Source of the DNA: Pseudoips prasinana
Taxonomy: Eukaryota > Arthropoda > Insecta > Lepidoptera > Nolidae
DNA: 64,000 nt
Assembly (NCBI GenBank): GCA_951640165.1
Contig: OX621251.1
Coordinates: forward strand, 31,644,893 to 31,708,892
Direction of reading: 5' to 3'
Within the stretch, counting starts at the first letter, position 1, and the number at the start of each line of letters is the position of its first letter. The position numbers were made by a program, and so were the translations under genes. Positions 40,716 to 51,607 of the stretch are shown here, piece by piece. The notes beneath the pieces are model-generated. The model had not been told where the DNA came from, made no database searches, and saw only the letters and a program-made list of their open reading frames with translations.

Positions 40716-41039
40716 AGTATTTCTATTATCTGCCTTTCTAACTGCTGCTGGGGTACCTACTAATTTTTTTTTCTCATACAGTCGTCGCCTTTAGTCGACT
40801 TCGTGTGACTTGTTAATTCTGTATATGTGCGCGGATGCACCCACCGTTTGTTCATCTTGCAAGAGGTTATTTTAATTGCTTGAGTAAAATGGAATGTTTT
40901 TGTTTATTAACTCACAATTATTTTGATTAACTAACTACCGAGATGTCATAAGTTCTGTGCGTGCAGTAGCCCACATACCAGCCAATCACAATGTAAAAAC
41001 AAAAAACAATGTTAAAAAATGACCTAAAAAAAATCGAAA

Positions 41040-41585
41040 ACAAAAGAAGACGAAAAAAACAAGCCCGGAGTTTCTTTGTGGCTTTCTTCTCCGGGTCGTT
41101 CACCTAGGTAGCTAGAGAAAGCCGCAGGCTAGCTAGGGTAGGATCCTCAGCGGCGAGGATCGCGTTGCCCCCTTAACACGTGATCGGTAATCCCGTGCAA
41201 GTGATCTGACCCCCATTTCGAATTCCATCTCTTTAGTTCAGCGGCCGCTTGAGCTGTGGCCCGAACCCCATAAGGGTGCCCTCAGGTATTAGTCGCATAA
41301 ATTAAGCTACTGGTTGAGAGCCTTTTGCGCTAGCCAACTGCTCGTTGTTTTCAATTCTTTAATTTTAATATACTACTGCTAAATGTAACAATAATAGCTT
41401 AGTAACTTGCTATTTATTTAAGGATATTAAAAATATATGACGTAACAGACCGCACGGACGGACTAATTCAAAATATTTTGTTGCTTTAATTACTGTTTTT
41501 AAACTGTGTTTATGTAATACATTGTGAGCTTGACAAGTACAAGTGTATGTAAATACCAAAGTGCTGAATAAATTTCATTATTTCA
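41040..41585 (+). repeat. Probable LINE 3' UTR, GC-rich
   Basis: A GC-rich stretch ('cggagtttctttgtggcttt', 'gcccgaaccccataagggtg') passes into AT-rich sequence and ends 'gtgctgaataaatttcatta'. Its terminal 40 bases recur inverted at 16337-16372. No coding frame survives. Confidence 0.45.
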
Positions 41586-41990
41586 TCTATGCAATGATGG
41601 CATACACACGACTGCATAAGTGGTTATTTTAAACCATATTGGATATACATAAATAAAAAATTGGTAGAGCCTTTTTCGTGACGTCAGTAATTACCATTTT
41701 CAGCACCCTTTGTTAGTCTACCATCCACTTAACTTCAGATCTAGCTACAAAGTTCTTGGTGAGAAAGAAAATACACAAGTAACTGTCTCCTCCTTCGTTA
41801 GTGAATCATCAAAAGATCCTTGAATTCGGATTTAGCTACAAAATTCTAGTTGTGAAAGAAAGTGCTCTAGGAATAAGCTGTTTGAGTGGACAACTCCATG
41901 TTTTTCTTACTTTGTTATTGTGACATTAATATGATAATACCCTTAAACTCTTCTAGGTGTTAAAGAAAACAATGTTATCCGTAAGAATAC
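41586..41990. other. Intergenic, no gene seen
   Basis: Two stretches resemble each other ('agctacaaagttcttggtga' at 41749 and 'agctacaaaattctagttgt' at 41834), a weak local duplication. Confidence 0.35.
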
Positions 41991-42067
41991 TTAATTTATT
42001 TACATCTTAATCAGTATATAGATGAATAATCCTATTGTGCTTCTCCATTGAAGATGATAGGTGCAAT
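41975..42067 (-). other. Candidate terminal (3' UTR) exon of Ost4
   Basis: On minus, a strong acceptor (nine T then CAG; AG at 42069-42068) precedes 'attgcacctatcatcttcaa', and AATAAA lies at 42000-41995. Upstream on the same strand the Ost4 exon ends in a donor-like CAG|gtaaat just after its stop. Joining them would give a spliced 3' UTR. Alternatively the segment is the last coding exon of another gene (first frame IAPIIFNGEAQ, stop). Confidence 0.35.
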
Positions 42068-42299
42068 CTGAAAAAAAAATCAGCAACATTATATCATTTA
42101 CATACAATTAATAATCCCTAACATTCTCTAACCTCAGTTCGAAATTAGAATTATACTATGTACATATACTTCTAATTTCGTGCTTCTGGTCAATTTATTC
42201 CACAGTTCCCTGCTAATAAGTCCCTCCTGATAATTCCCTTTAGGGGAAAACTGGAACCGAAATATGTAATGTCCGAAAATCCGTCCTTAAGAAAATTAA

Positions 42300-42495
42300 A
42301 ATATCATCATCATATCAGCCGAAAGACGTCCACTGCTGGACAAAGGCCTCCCCCAAAGATCTTCACAATTGCCGGTCTTGCGCTATTCGCATCCAGCAGT
42401 TTCCAGCGACCCGCAGATCCTCGGTCCATCTTGTAGGGGGCCTGCCCACGCTGCCTCTTCCGGTTCGTGGTCGCCACTCGAGAACCTTTCTGCCC
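42300..42495 (-). repeat. RTE-type LINE 3' end
   Basis: ATCATCATATCAGCC at the tail side, then 'tggacaaaggcctcccccaa' and 'ggtccatcttgtagggggcc', the inverse of 15540-15745. Confidence 0.7.
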
Positions 42496-42769
42496 CAACG
42501 GCCGAAAAAAGAAAACACCTTTCTGCCCAATTAAAACATATACCTAATGAAATTGTTTCGTGTTAAGTGCGTTAAGAAAATATCGAATGGATTATATAAA
42601 TTCTAGTCTGACATTCTTGTCTAGTCGTGGGTTCGATTCATTTTAAGAAGTTTGAAACTAGTTCAGTATTAGTAATCCTAGCTGTAATATTATAAATGAG
42701 AAATAGCATTTATATTTTATTGCATTTTATATCTCTTCACTTCACTTGCTGTTGCCATCTAAGTGTTTT

Positions 42770-43075
42770 TTTTTTTATTTATAGCAGAGGGCGACAAACG
42801 AGCAAGTGGGTCACCTGATGGTAAGTGATCACCGCAGATTACCATGGACACTCGCAACACCAGAGGAGTCGCGGGTGCGTTGCCGGCCTTAAGAGTCAGC
42901 AAACAAGTGTCTGACCCTTCCCCCCACCCAAATGAGCTCTGGCGAGCTTACTCACACTAATAATAACATTAAATTATTAATGTTATTATTAAGGAATGTC
43001 TTCTGCAAGGTGGAGGTACTTCCCCAGTCGGGCTACTCTTAGAGCGAATGAATGCTGTGCCCTACCTCTAAGTCT
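42770..43075 (-). repeat. LINE 3' UTR fragment with perfect AT hairpin
   Basis: Inverse of 31185-31485. At about 42960-42990 it contains an almost perfect palindrome (taataacattaaattattaa...). A T9 tract at the low end marks the poly-A side. Confidence 0.7.
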
Positions 43076-43289
43076 AAGTCATGAAACTGTGCTTTGAGCA
43101 TGCAAGATTAAAAATTCCACATGGATAGTCACAACCGAGCATTAATTAAGTGATGTGATTGTATTGTTATATGATTGTATAGTGTTTTATTGTTATATGA
43201 TTATGCAAACAAATTGTTTTGTTGCATTATTATATGATTGTGTGAATTGTGTTGTATTTCTATATGATTGTGTAAAAATTGTGTTAAAT

Positions 43290-43395
43290 AATTTAAATAT
43301 TTAAAAAAAGAATTCCTACTAAGTTTTCTGGAAGTGTTTCTCATAGGGCTACTGCACTTCACTGCATGGTAGGGTAAAATAAAAATACAGAGTCC
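43290..43395 (+). repeat. CR1-like LINE 3' UTR piece
   Basis: It is the inverse of 3970-4045 and 52240-52305: 'gaattcctactaagttttct', 'gcacttcactgcatggtagg'. Confidence 0.65.
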
Positions 43396-43463
43396 ACACA
43401 AATATAACATTTTAACACAAGACATATCATATTAATTATGAATTTGTATTTGATAACTTTAGC

Positions 43464-43469
43464 TTTATT
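43464..43469 (-). terminator. Polyadenylation signal after Ost4
   Basis: AATAAA on minus, about 20 bases beyond the Ost4 stop. It would give a very short unspliced 3' UTR and competes with the spliced model. Confidence 0.4.
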
Positions 43470-43487
43470 TTATTATATTTACCTGCT

Positions 43488-43592
43488 TCACTTAGAGCTG
43501 TTGGCATTAATGTAATGGTACAGAATGACCAGCAAGAAGATGGACACTCCCAAGATGTTGGAGAACACTGCCAGTTGGATGTCTGTGATCAT
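43488..43592 (-). CDS. Ost4: Ost4, oligosaccharyltransferase subunit 4
   Basis: A 34-residue ORF reading [15 protein letters not shown], a hydrophobic span ([13 protein letters not shown]) and NANSSK before TGA. OST4 proteins begin MITD(V/I)QLA(I/V)F and consist of one membrane helix; they stabilise the STT3 catalytic subunit in the ER complex that transfers glycans to Asn. The length fits the family (usually 36-40), but the basic C-terminus common in animals is replaced by a short SSK. An acceptor (cattttCAG, AG at 43609-43608) lies 15 bases upstream of the ATG, so the 5' UTR is spliced; the upstream exon was not found. After the stop, AGCAG|gtaaat offers a donor. The gene sits between LINE pieces and a MITE, yet its reading frame is intact. 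Confidence 0.92.
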   Translation of the reverse strand: MITDIQLAVFSNILGVSIFLLVILYHYINANSSK

Positions 43593-43642
43593 TTTGATTG
43601 GTTGCTTCTGAAAATGTAAACAAAACTATCAACATTTACTAT

Positions 43643-43776
43643 TGTACAGATGCTAGCACATCAAGCTACCCCAATCTGTCAAATTTCCCCAATTGAAAGT
43701 GAACCTTATGCTTATGTGATAAAGTAGAAAATCTATAAAAGAAATTTGACAGATTGGGTTGGCTGGTGTCTGTACA
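43643..43776. mobile_element. MITE with imperfect terminal inverted repeats
   Basis: Left 'tgtacagatgctagcacatc ... aatctgtcaaattt' mirrors right 'aaatttgacagattgggttg ... gtctgtaca' with one internal gap. It lies in the probable 5' intron of Ost4. A single arm is found at 20308-20350. Confidence 0.65.
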
Positions 43777-43875
43777 TAATTAAATTACATTCTTGGTTAT
43801 ATATTTTGTGGAGATGTCACCACAATTTCCAAGTCAGGGTGACAAACAAGGAGACTGAATATTATGCATATACAT

Positions 43876-44430
43876 CATTCATCATCATCATCATTTTGTG
43901 GGTATGGTTTCCGCACTTAGATGTGGACCATTGTACGTGGGCCATGGCGGCCTTCACTCCAACCAGCCTACCTCCTTCCAGAAGCATATTAGATCTCCCA
44001 AACTTCTCAGGGCCTCCGTAAGAGTTCTTGGTGAACCCAGGGTTTCTCTCCGGATTTTCGCGATGCCTGTGCACTCAAGGAGCACATGCTCAACCGTTTC
44101 GTCAACGTCCATGCACGCTCTGCACAGAGGGCTGTCAGTTATGCCAATAGTGTGAAAGTGTTTGTTGAGTGAGCAATGTCCAGTGATGGTCCCCACCACA
44201 ACGTATGCATATACATTATACAATAGTTGTCTGTTTAGTGGTAGCATGTTCCACTGGAGATAATCGGGTCCTGGGTCCTGGGGTCTTATTTTGGGGAATT
44301 TTTCTGTTAAGAAATATCTAAGGATAGCCTGAGATCTGGGAGTAAGAGATATTACATCCCCTTTTGGTAAGCATGTTAAGTTAACTGGATACTTCTGAAT
44401 TTCTGCATATGCAGTAATTAAACTGCGCAT
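43876..44430 (-). pseudogene. LINE RNase H/C-terminal fragment
   Basis: A 158-codon minus frame has LTGHC-like 'ITGHCSLNKHFHTIGI', a Cys/His set (PLCRACM ... EHVLLEC) and a GWLE end, the tail of I/R1-type ORF2 with RNase H. Its 3' end is a (GATGAT) run at 43876-43893. There is no reverse transcriptase. Confidence 0.7.
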
Positions 44431-44519
44431 TCCTTAGATTTTGGCCAATTTGAATACAGTCTATATACTTAAGAGTGGAATTGACAATTAGTAGTAAAAA
44501 TATTAGACTTAAACTAGAT

Positions 44520-44722
44520 AATTAAACATAATGTCTTGACAATAACTTGATAGGAGCTAGCTAGATATCATTGCTATAATAAAATAAATTTTATAACTGT
44601 TTTCATACAATGTGTACCTAAATATCTATGTTACTAGAAATAATAATGTATACAACTATATTACTACAAACATGTACCGACTATGTACAAGCGCTTTTTT
44701 AAAATCTATGTGAATAAAAAAA
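44520..44722 (+). repeat. LINE 3'-end repeat ('aagcgctttttt' family)
   Basis: Inverse orientation of 5412-5640: 'catgtaccgactatgtacaa', 'atctatgtgaataaaa'. Confidence 0.55.
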
Positions 44723-44724
44723 AT

Positions 44725-45225
44725 ATATGTTATTTACTTAAGCCATTATTTGCCGTATAAACCAGTCCTGGGCTACTTCCAAGCATCACTAGAGTCAAAT
44801 CACAGTCTAACCTGTTGTGACTAGTTACCTGATCAATCATATGACCAGAAAATCTCTCTATGGGGCATGGAGGGTATTTCAAAGCCATTAACAAACCAAG
44901 TAATAGAATCAGGCAATACTTTTCGGGAATCCATAACAATCCAGACAATAAACTCAACAAACCAGCAAGCAGCCCTTGAGAATGGTCCATTAGGAACTGA
45001 AACATGTGTTGGGTATCATACTGGCACATGTAATTTGCTTTTTATATAGTCCTTTTTGCATGTGCATATTTTAGCAGGCGGGAATGCGGTGCATATTGCT
45101 TCCCAGCAAGATTAAAATGACAATTAGCTGAATTAACACTACATATTGATTTTGTATTTTGATTTATCAAACCATGCTGGAAAGTAAGTTGCATCCTCCT
45201 AGACACTGACACCTTAACAATAAAA
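44725..45225. other. Unclassified, probably transposon-derived
   Basis: Opposite-strand frames of 60 and 99 codons (44867-45049 plus, 44730-45029 minus) overlap; neither has motifs I recognise. Confidence 0.35.
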
Positions 45226-45227
45226 AA

Positions 45228-46025
45228 AAAAAGGTTTTTATTCACGTAGACTTTAAAAAGCGCTTGTTAACAAATAGCATAAACCACTTGATCACATAGG
45301 TTGTATTGATCACTTTAACCACTGACCAGAAAATTAAATTATTAACAATTTTTATTCACATAGACATTAAAAAGCGCTTGTAAATAGTCAGAACATGAAT
45401 AGTTTCACAATTAAACTATAAATATTTAACTAAAATGAAATAAAAAAGGTTTTTATTCACAAAGACTTTAAAAAAGCACTTGTAAGTAGTCAGAACATGT
45501 TTGTATACAGTTAATATTTCTAGTTACTTATTACAGATATTTAGGTACACGGAATGTTAAAACATTTATACAATTTATTTTATAATAGTAGTGACATTTA
45601 GCCAGCTTGTATTAAGTTATTGTCAAGGAGATTATGTTTAGTTGAAGTTTTTAATATTATATATTCTAATTAATTAAATTTAAAATAATTAAAGTAATTC
45701 TAGGTACAAGTAGATTATTTGATCATGATTTATACTTGACCAAGTAGAATATAATTTAATTTACATAACATAGGTTACATTCATGAGATGATGACCAGAG
45801 ATCATTGATTAGAGAATCATAATGCATTCTTATTCAATAATTCTTCTTTTAAGTCATCCAATCAATACAGATGATTGACAGTTAAAAATAAAAAAGGTTT
45901 TTATTCACGTAGACTTTAAAAAAGCGCTTGTCAGAACATGTTCGCAGTAATATATAATTAATTTATAATTATTTCTAGGTACATATAGATATTTAGGTAC
46001 ACTGATTGTAGGAAATAACAGTGTT
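45228..46025 (-). repeat. Three same-oriented copies of the LINE 3'-end repeat
   Basis: Units begin 'ggtttttattcacgtagact' at about 45231 and 45893 and 'ggtttttattcacaaagact' at about 45449; a fourth, shorter start is near 45350. Each continues with 'aaaaagcgcttgt' or a variant. Repeated 5'-truncated insertion or local duplication. Confidence 0.6.
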
Positions 46026-46456
46026 ACATACTTCCCTGGACGAGGTGCGTGCTTGCATTTCCAGTACCACTATTAGAAACAAGTGTTATAGAATATTCTT
46101 AGGAGTGTTATAGAATATTCTTGTTTGCAAAATAATAGCAGGCAACATTTATGAACTTTATATAGAACTATACTAGATTCAAACAGTTTTAAATACTTTA
46201 GTGAGAGACGAAAACTCTTTTACCATTGACCAAACTTTTTTGTAAAAAATGATAAATAAATGTCTTGGGACAACTAAGACAAATCCATCTGATGAAACTA
46301 GGCACAGCTTGGGTCAGACTATGGCAGCCAGACTGATGATGATGATTTAAACATAAAGATACATATATATTTCTAAATACATACACATTATAGATAAATT
46401 ACATCATTTAGGCAGGCTGACCCTACTTAACATTCTTAGGCGGGTACGAAAGCCAG

Positions 46457-47758
46457 TAGAGGTTTGCACCGGTGATTTACCGGTAAAAGTACTCGATTGA
46501 AATAATCTGTATTTAACAGATTGATCTCTGGTGATCATCGCATCTATATTTTTATGTAATAAAGTTACACAAATAAAAGACACATTCAACAATCATTTTT
46601 TTATAATTATTTAACATGCATAACAATTATTTACCAACTTGTTTCTTTCGAATTAGATAAATTATTTCAGTCATTAATTCAAAGAGGTCTTGTCCATTTA
46701 TGTGATTAATTTCACTAGCAATTATATGATAAAAAGAATTTTAAAGTTAATTGATAGTATAACCGCCGCACAGAGAAAACTGCCTCAAGCACCTCAAATA
46801 ATTAGCCCAGAAGAAGAAAAAATATTACAAGATACGGTGCTTTTGCTGGATATATTTGAGCAGGCAACCCAAATGATAAGCGGAGACCAGTATCTAACCT
46901 CTACTTTGATTATACCTATTATATACGGGCTATTCAAAGTTTGGGTCCCAGAATTTCTACAGCGGTAGGTGAAATATTTTTACAAACATTGAAAAGCTGT
47001 ATGAATGATCGCTTATTGGAATACAAATCTCGAACTGTTTGTCGAATTTTAGAATTTTTAGAAACAGCTTTAGACAATTGCAAAATAAATTGGCTGCTAA
47101 AGATGCTGTAAAGACAGAAATAAATAATATTTACCGGATCCGAAACATATCTCAAACCACAGAAGAAATAGCCACTTCAAGTGTAAATAGGACAAGAGAA
47201 ATTGGTCACCCAGATTTACTTGGCATTCTAAAAAGAAACACCAATAATACAGATATGACATCCGCCATGGCAATCAATTTATTCAAAATGTATACGGAAA
47301 CACAGTATCCTGAAAAAAGCCACAATTGGGATGAAGTTGTGCAATTCTGGAAATTCAATAAACATTTAAAGCCTTTAGACGAAATAGCCTTTAAATACCT
47401 AGCTGTCCTAACCCACTGACCGAGAGAGTATTTACGAAAACAGGACAAAGGTCAGTGGGTATCCTTAGGAAATACTAAATGATAGAAGAAACATGTTACG
47501 CTATGATGCTGTTGACATGTTGTGTTTCTTAAATCAAAATCAGCATTTGCTTTCTTTATAAAACTTTTTATTTTTAATAAATGATTATATAAAGTATATC
47601 TATTAATTATTCTTATTTCTTCATTATGAATGTATAAATTTATAAAAAAGAAACAAAATTTCTTTATTCTCCGGTGACCTCCGGTTTTTCACCGGAGATT
47701 GCCCGATCACCGGTGAATTCAATCTGTTGTTAAAATCTCGCTCCGGTGCAAACCTCTA
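46457..47758 (+). mobile_element. hAT transposon, 1302 bp, internally shortened
   Basis: Perfect 16-bp terminal inverted repeats TAGAGGTTTGCACCGG (46457-46472; complement 47743-47758). An exact 8-bp target duplication AAAGCCAG lies at 46449-46456 and 47759-47766. CCGG-centred motifs recur near the ends (46470, 46481, 47672, 47682, 47691, 47710, 47743). Eight-base duplications and the transposase remnant place it in hAT. Confidence 0.92.
46724..47486 (+). pseudogene. hAT transposase C-terminal remnant
   Basis: Frames shift at about 46965 and between 47090 and 47110. Recognisable parts are SPEEEKILQDTVLLLDIFEQ with SGDQYLTSTLIIPIIYGLF (ZBED/hAT middle region) and WDEVVQFWKFNKHLKPLDEI with AFKYLAVLTH (hAT dimerisation region). 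After another break, ERVFTKTGQRSV matches the family's SERVFSxxG end. The N-terminal BED finger and first catalytic acid are missing, so the element could move only with outside transposase. Confidence 0.75.
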
Positions 47759-47766
47759 AAAGCCAG

Positions 47767-48128
47767 ACTATTAATGCCTGTGGTTGAATACGCTACAACT
47801 GGACCACGGAGGAAGAGTACATACAAATATTTTCCCCCAAAAACCGTGTAGTTAGCGTGCCACGACTTTTTACTCAGAAAGGTTAACATAGGAAAATTAG
47901 GTATTCTAAATCAGTAAATTGTGCAACAACCACATCAGGGGTTTACAATAGAATTAACTTAAACGTATATTGTTCAAAACTTACGTGTTTTTAAAGATTT
48001 ATAATGAAATTAACTCGGAAATATCCCGGCAATACAATGAAAACAAGTACACGTCAGACTTCGGTCAGGGTTGCCAGTTTTTGTATTTTACGTACTTTTT
48101 TATGCTGGATAGGTTTGAGCTTGCCCAC
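47767..48128. other. Intergenic
   Basis: No gene; continues what was DNA around the hAT insertion site (a SINE-like 'gtggttgaatacgctacaac'). Confidence 0.35.
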
Positions 48129-48129
48129 G

Positions 48130-48217
48130 ATCAAGATCTTCTTCTTCTTCTTTTTTCGAATGGCAAGTTATGCCGATGTCGACAATTCTGCCAATGACAG
48201 ATGTGAAATCAAGATCT
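48130..48217 (-). mobile_element. 68-bp retro-insert with 10-bp target duplication
   Basis: ATCAAGATCT at 48130-48139 is repeated exactly at 48208-48217. The 68 bases between match 24781-24849 except at one base. On minus the unit ends in an A-rich (GAA)n tail, as a short 5'-truncated retrotransposed piece would. Confidence 0.7.
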
Positions 48218-48229
48218 CACCTGATGGTA

Positions 48230-48775
48230 CGTACAGATGTGATTGAAGGTGGACCGTGCGTACCCATAAGATGCCTGTTCCATAAAGTTAGGACACCTAC
48301 GGAAGTACCTATACCCGATTTCGCTAACTTTATGGTCGGTTCACTCTAGCTTTGAATAAACCCATGTTATGATTTGGAAATACGTCGTTGGGGAGGGTGT
48401 TCCACAGTTTAGCCGTGCGTATTATGATAGAGGAAGCTAAGTGCTTCGTACAGCATAATGGCATGTTAACAACAAAGCGGTGGATGTGAGTTGAGACCCT
48501 CCCGATGCCTGGTAGTCCGCTGAAAAAATAGGGAAGGATACGTTCATGGAGGTCTAGAGCGCATTCACCTTAAGCTTGCAACCTCACGCCTTTATGATAC
48601 AAATTTTGCAGCTTTTTATTAGATAAGTCTCTATCATCTTGCGAGCCCGTCTGTCTATCACATCCAAAGAGCCTAGCTGATAATTTGCGGAGCCATCCCA
48701 AAGATGAGAACAGTAAGTACTCCATGTAGGGTTGGACTTGACTTTAAACAAATTACTTGGAGTGAATTCAGAAAA
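48230..48775 (-). pseudogene. LINE reverse transcriptase C-terminal fragment, decayed
   Basis: Minus frames include NPTWSTYCSHLWDGSANYQL and, after breaks, TAKLWNTLPNDVFPN, both standard in LINE ORF2 thumb regions. The 68-bp insert at 48140 lies at its 3' side. Several stops. Confidence 0.65.
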
Positions 48776-49288
48776 ACTTTAGTAGTAGATCCAGTACAAT
48801 ACAATTAATATTTAATGAATAGACGAGCCGGTTGGCGCACTTGGTAGATACTTGTCTTTCACGCCGCGTATATCAACTTCAAATACTGTGATTCAATGTG
48901 TAGCTAAAATTAAAAACATTGTTTTTAGGCAATGTTGAAGTTTTATGTTTATGGTTTTTAAACAGTTAAATTTTCTGATATAAAGTATAACCGGGACTTA
49001 TAACCTCTTTCCTTCGAATACTGATTAATTATCATTATCATATTTTTTGCGCTCTCAAATGCTGCTTCACATTCATGCATTCATACATCCACATTTATTT
49101 TTGGGTTAAGGCAACTTTCTAAATCAAATGTCATTGTCAGGTCATTATTGGTAGTGTCAAAATTTTACGTTTCCAATTTGTTTTCAACGAGTTTGTTTAT
49201 TAGTTTAATATCGTGGAGATACTCAACTAACGTGACTTCAGCTGGGAAACCACCTATCCCTACATGAGTCTGTTAATTTAAGCGCAAG

Positions 49289-49423
49289 ATGTACTTCTCT
49301 TCAATTAGTTCCCGGCTTTTGCTCTACGATGTTAACAGTTGGGATTTAAAAAAGTCTTACTGGTGTTACGAAGGTATATTGCGGGATATATCCTGGAGCG
49401 ATGATAGTAAATATGTATTGCAG
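49289..49423 (+). CDS. Nedd1: Nedd1, coding exon 1
   Basis: The ATG at 49289 begins MYFSSISSRLLLYDVNSWDL and ends at codon 45 (SKYVLQ) on the donor CAG|gtatgt. Phase 0 joins it to 57943. This is the first blade of the WD40 propeller (ISWSDDSKYVL). The upstream 90 bases look like a TATA-less 5' UTR. The exon is far too short for confident recognition alone; identity comes from the second exon and the exact phase match. Confidence 0.8.
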
Positions 49424-49601
49424 GTATGTTAATTATATTAATAATACCAGTTAATAGTTTACGACATAATTTCATTGAGATATCTGGGTTGTTAGGTAAC
49501 TGTAGTATATATGAGTGTATCATATTAGTTAGTATAGCAATTTGTTCAATTAGTGTCTGGGAGTGCCAAGACTCATTGTCCGGAGGCATTGACACAGAAA
49601 C

Positions 49602-49636
49602 AGTTACTAGATTGTCATACTGACAATCTAGTAACT
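49602..49636. repeat. 16-bp perfect hairpin in Nedd1 intron
   Basis: AGTTACTAGATTGTCA (49602-49617), loop tac, exact complement 49621-49636. Confidence 0.85.
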
Positions 49637-50889
49637 TTAATAAATCTTTGGCTATTGTATTATAACTAAATATGTTGTTATTGCTTAATTACCTGTGTTT
49701 ATGGTATTGTGATTAATTTACCATACTATAATTTTTCTAACTCTGGTTACCTATTGAGCTGAAACATACAACTGATATTACAAATTAATTATATACTAAA
49801 TTATAATAATATAATATAATTAACAAGCAAGCCACTCTGGCTTAGCATGAGTAAACAGATAGAAAATGAAATTGGTACTTTATTAAGAACTTTTACAGGC
49901 AATCTTTTTATACCTTGGGTTTCATTATCATAATCTTCATAGGGATCTCTAATATTTTTAAATAATACTTGCCTGAATAAGTTTAAATTTGTTTGCTGGT
50001 AATGCAATTTTCTGTATGTGAAAGAGTTAATAAAATTTGGTGAGAGGTCCATTACAAATAAACATACAAAAATAACTTATTTTTTGTTTATATTACATTT
50101 GTTCAGATGTGGAAATTACTGCTGGAAAACGGAGTAATTTTCAAGTGTAATTGCTATCCTATGTTACTTCACAAAAAGTTCTTTATTCAAATTTCAGGCA
50201 GATTGGTCCTGTAGTTAAAGTGCAAAAGAAGTTGTTGTATATAAATTGGCATTCCATTTGGTATTAATTTTACTGAACTTAAAAATAAAAAAGTTTATAT
50301 TGCAATTTTATGACAAACATAGAATTTTACTTGTACTAGAAGTCCTAGAAGCGTTCAGAGGTACTTGTCACATTACATTGCTCCAAAATTATTTGAAGCA
50401 CAAATCCTTATTATTTAGTGTTATAGGCAATATCAGAAGTAGATATACAGAAACTATGATCATCCCCTATTATTTGACATGAGCACATGAAAGAGCTGGG
50501 ACATATTGTGTTCTTTAACCTAGCTATAAAGGATAGCACAAGCTCGAGCAAAAAACATACATAATAATAATTCAAAATACATTCACTAATAGTACTGAGA
50601 TATATTGTTCACTCTAGGTAATAGTATTATCATTGTGTGGATGGTAGCAAAATGTAATTTGATATCAGGTATACTATGTGTAGTATGCTATGTAGGTAAT
50701 TTTTCTTTGTTAGACAACATGTGTAAGACAAAAAAAAAAAATTTAAAGCTTTTATTTCTATAAGACTTTGATGTTATTCCAATCTATAGGTGTAACATAA
50801 ATAGTGGAGGATTCTTAATGAGTAAAATCTACCAACTTATCAGATTGAAGATAAATTGTTTGCAAAATAAATAAATCCCCTAACAAAAT

Positions 50890-51173
50890 AGTTACGCGTG
50901 CATATATTCCAGAAGGTTCCATGCGACCTGGTAGACTAAACATCCTTTCATAGAGTCAGCAGTCTGTCGGGACTCAGGCTGCATCCGTCAAAACAACTTT
51001 TATGCATACGTTGCTCATCCCGGTGGTCTGTTCCACCTCCCACTCTGTTTTAGAATAAGGTTTACCATATTGTGTACTGGCACTTGATGTTCGATCGTCG
51101 AACAATAAACTTGTCTCTACAATTAATATTTTGTATTTTTTAAAAGTCGCTCTTGCGCGCCCCCGATTAAACT
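50890..51173 (+). repeat. 5' LTR
   Basis: 284 bp. Contains AATAAA at 51104-51109 followed by 'cttgtctctac', the likely poly-A signal. The end AACT runs straight into the primer-binding site. Confidence 0.93.
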
Positions 51174-51607
51174 GGCGCAGCCGGTAGGATTAACGTAAAA
51201 CGCCGAAAAATCGTGCTTCAAGAACACACAATCGGTTCGAGCTTGAAAATTCGGTTACGGGAATCCTTCGAATCAAATAAATTTGTTTAATTGTTCAACG
51301 TATACACTGCAAACGTAAGGCGCCGCTGAGCTGACTTCTGGAGAGAATGGAGAACCTGTGAGTAGACCCACATTGCTATTCCTTGTCTTTCCTTCTTATT
51401 CCGATAGTTTATAAATAAGATTTTGTGATATTACGGGACCGACCATCGCCCACGCAATAGAACGTTATCTTATTTGCAACTGTATACACCACATCGGTAT
51501 AGTAAGCATTTAATTCTAAGAACTGTAATTAAATAATTGCAGATAGTAGTGTAGTAAAATTACCTGCGTATTTTTATTGTTCGCAATATAATTATATAAA
51601 AATTAAG

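Noticed and set aside
50246..50482. 78-codon ORF in Nedd1 intron
   Set aside because: AT-rich, with no motif and no splice-consistent context.
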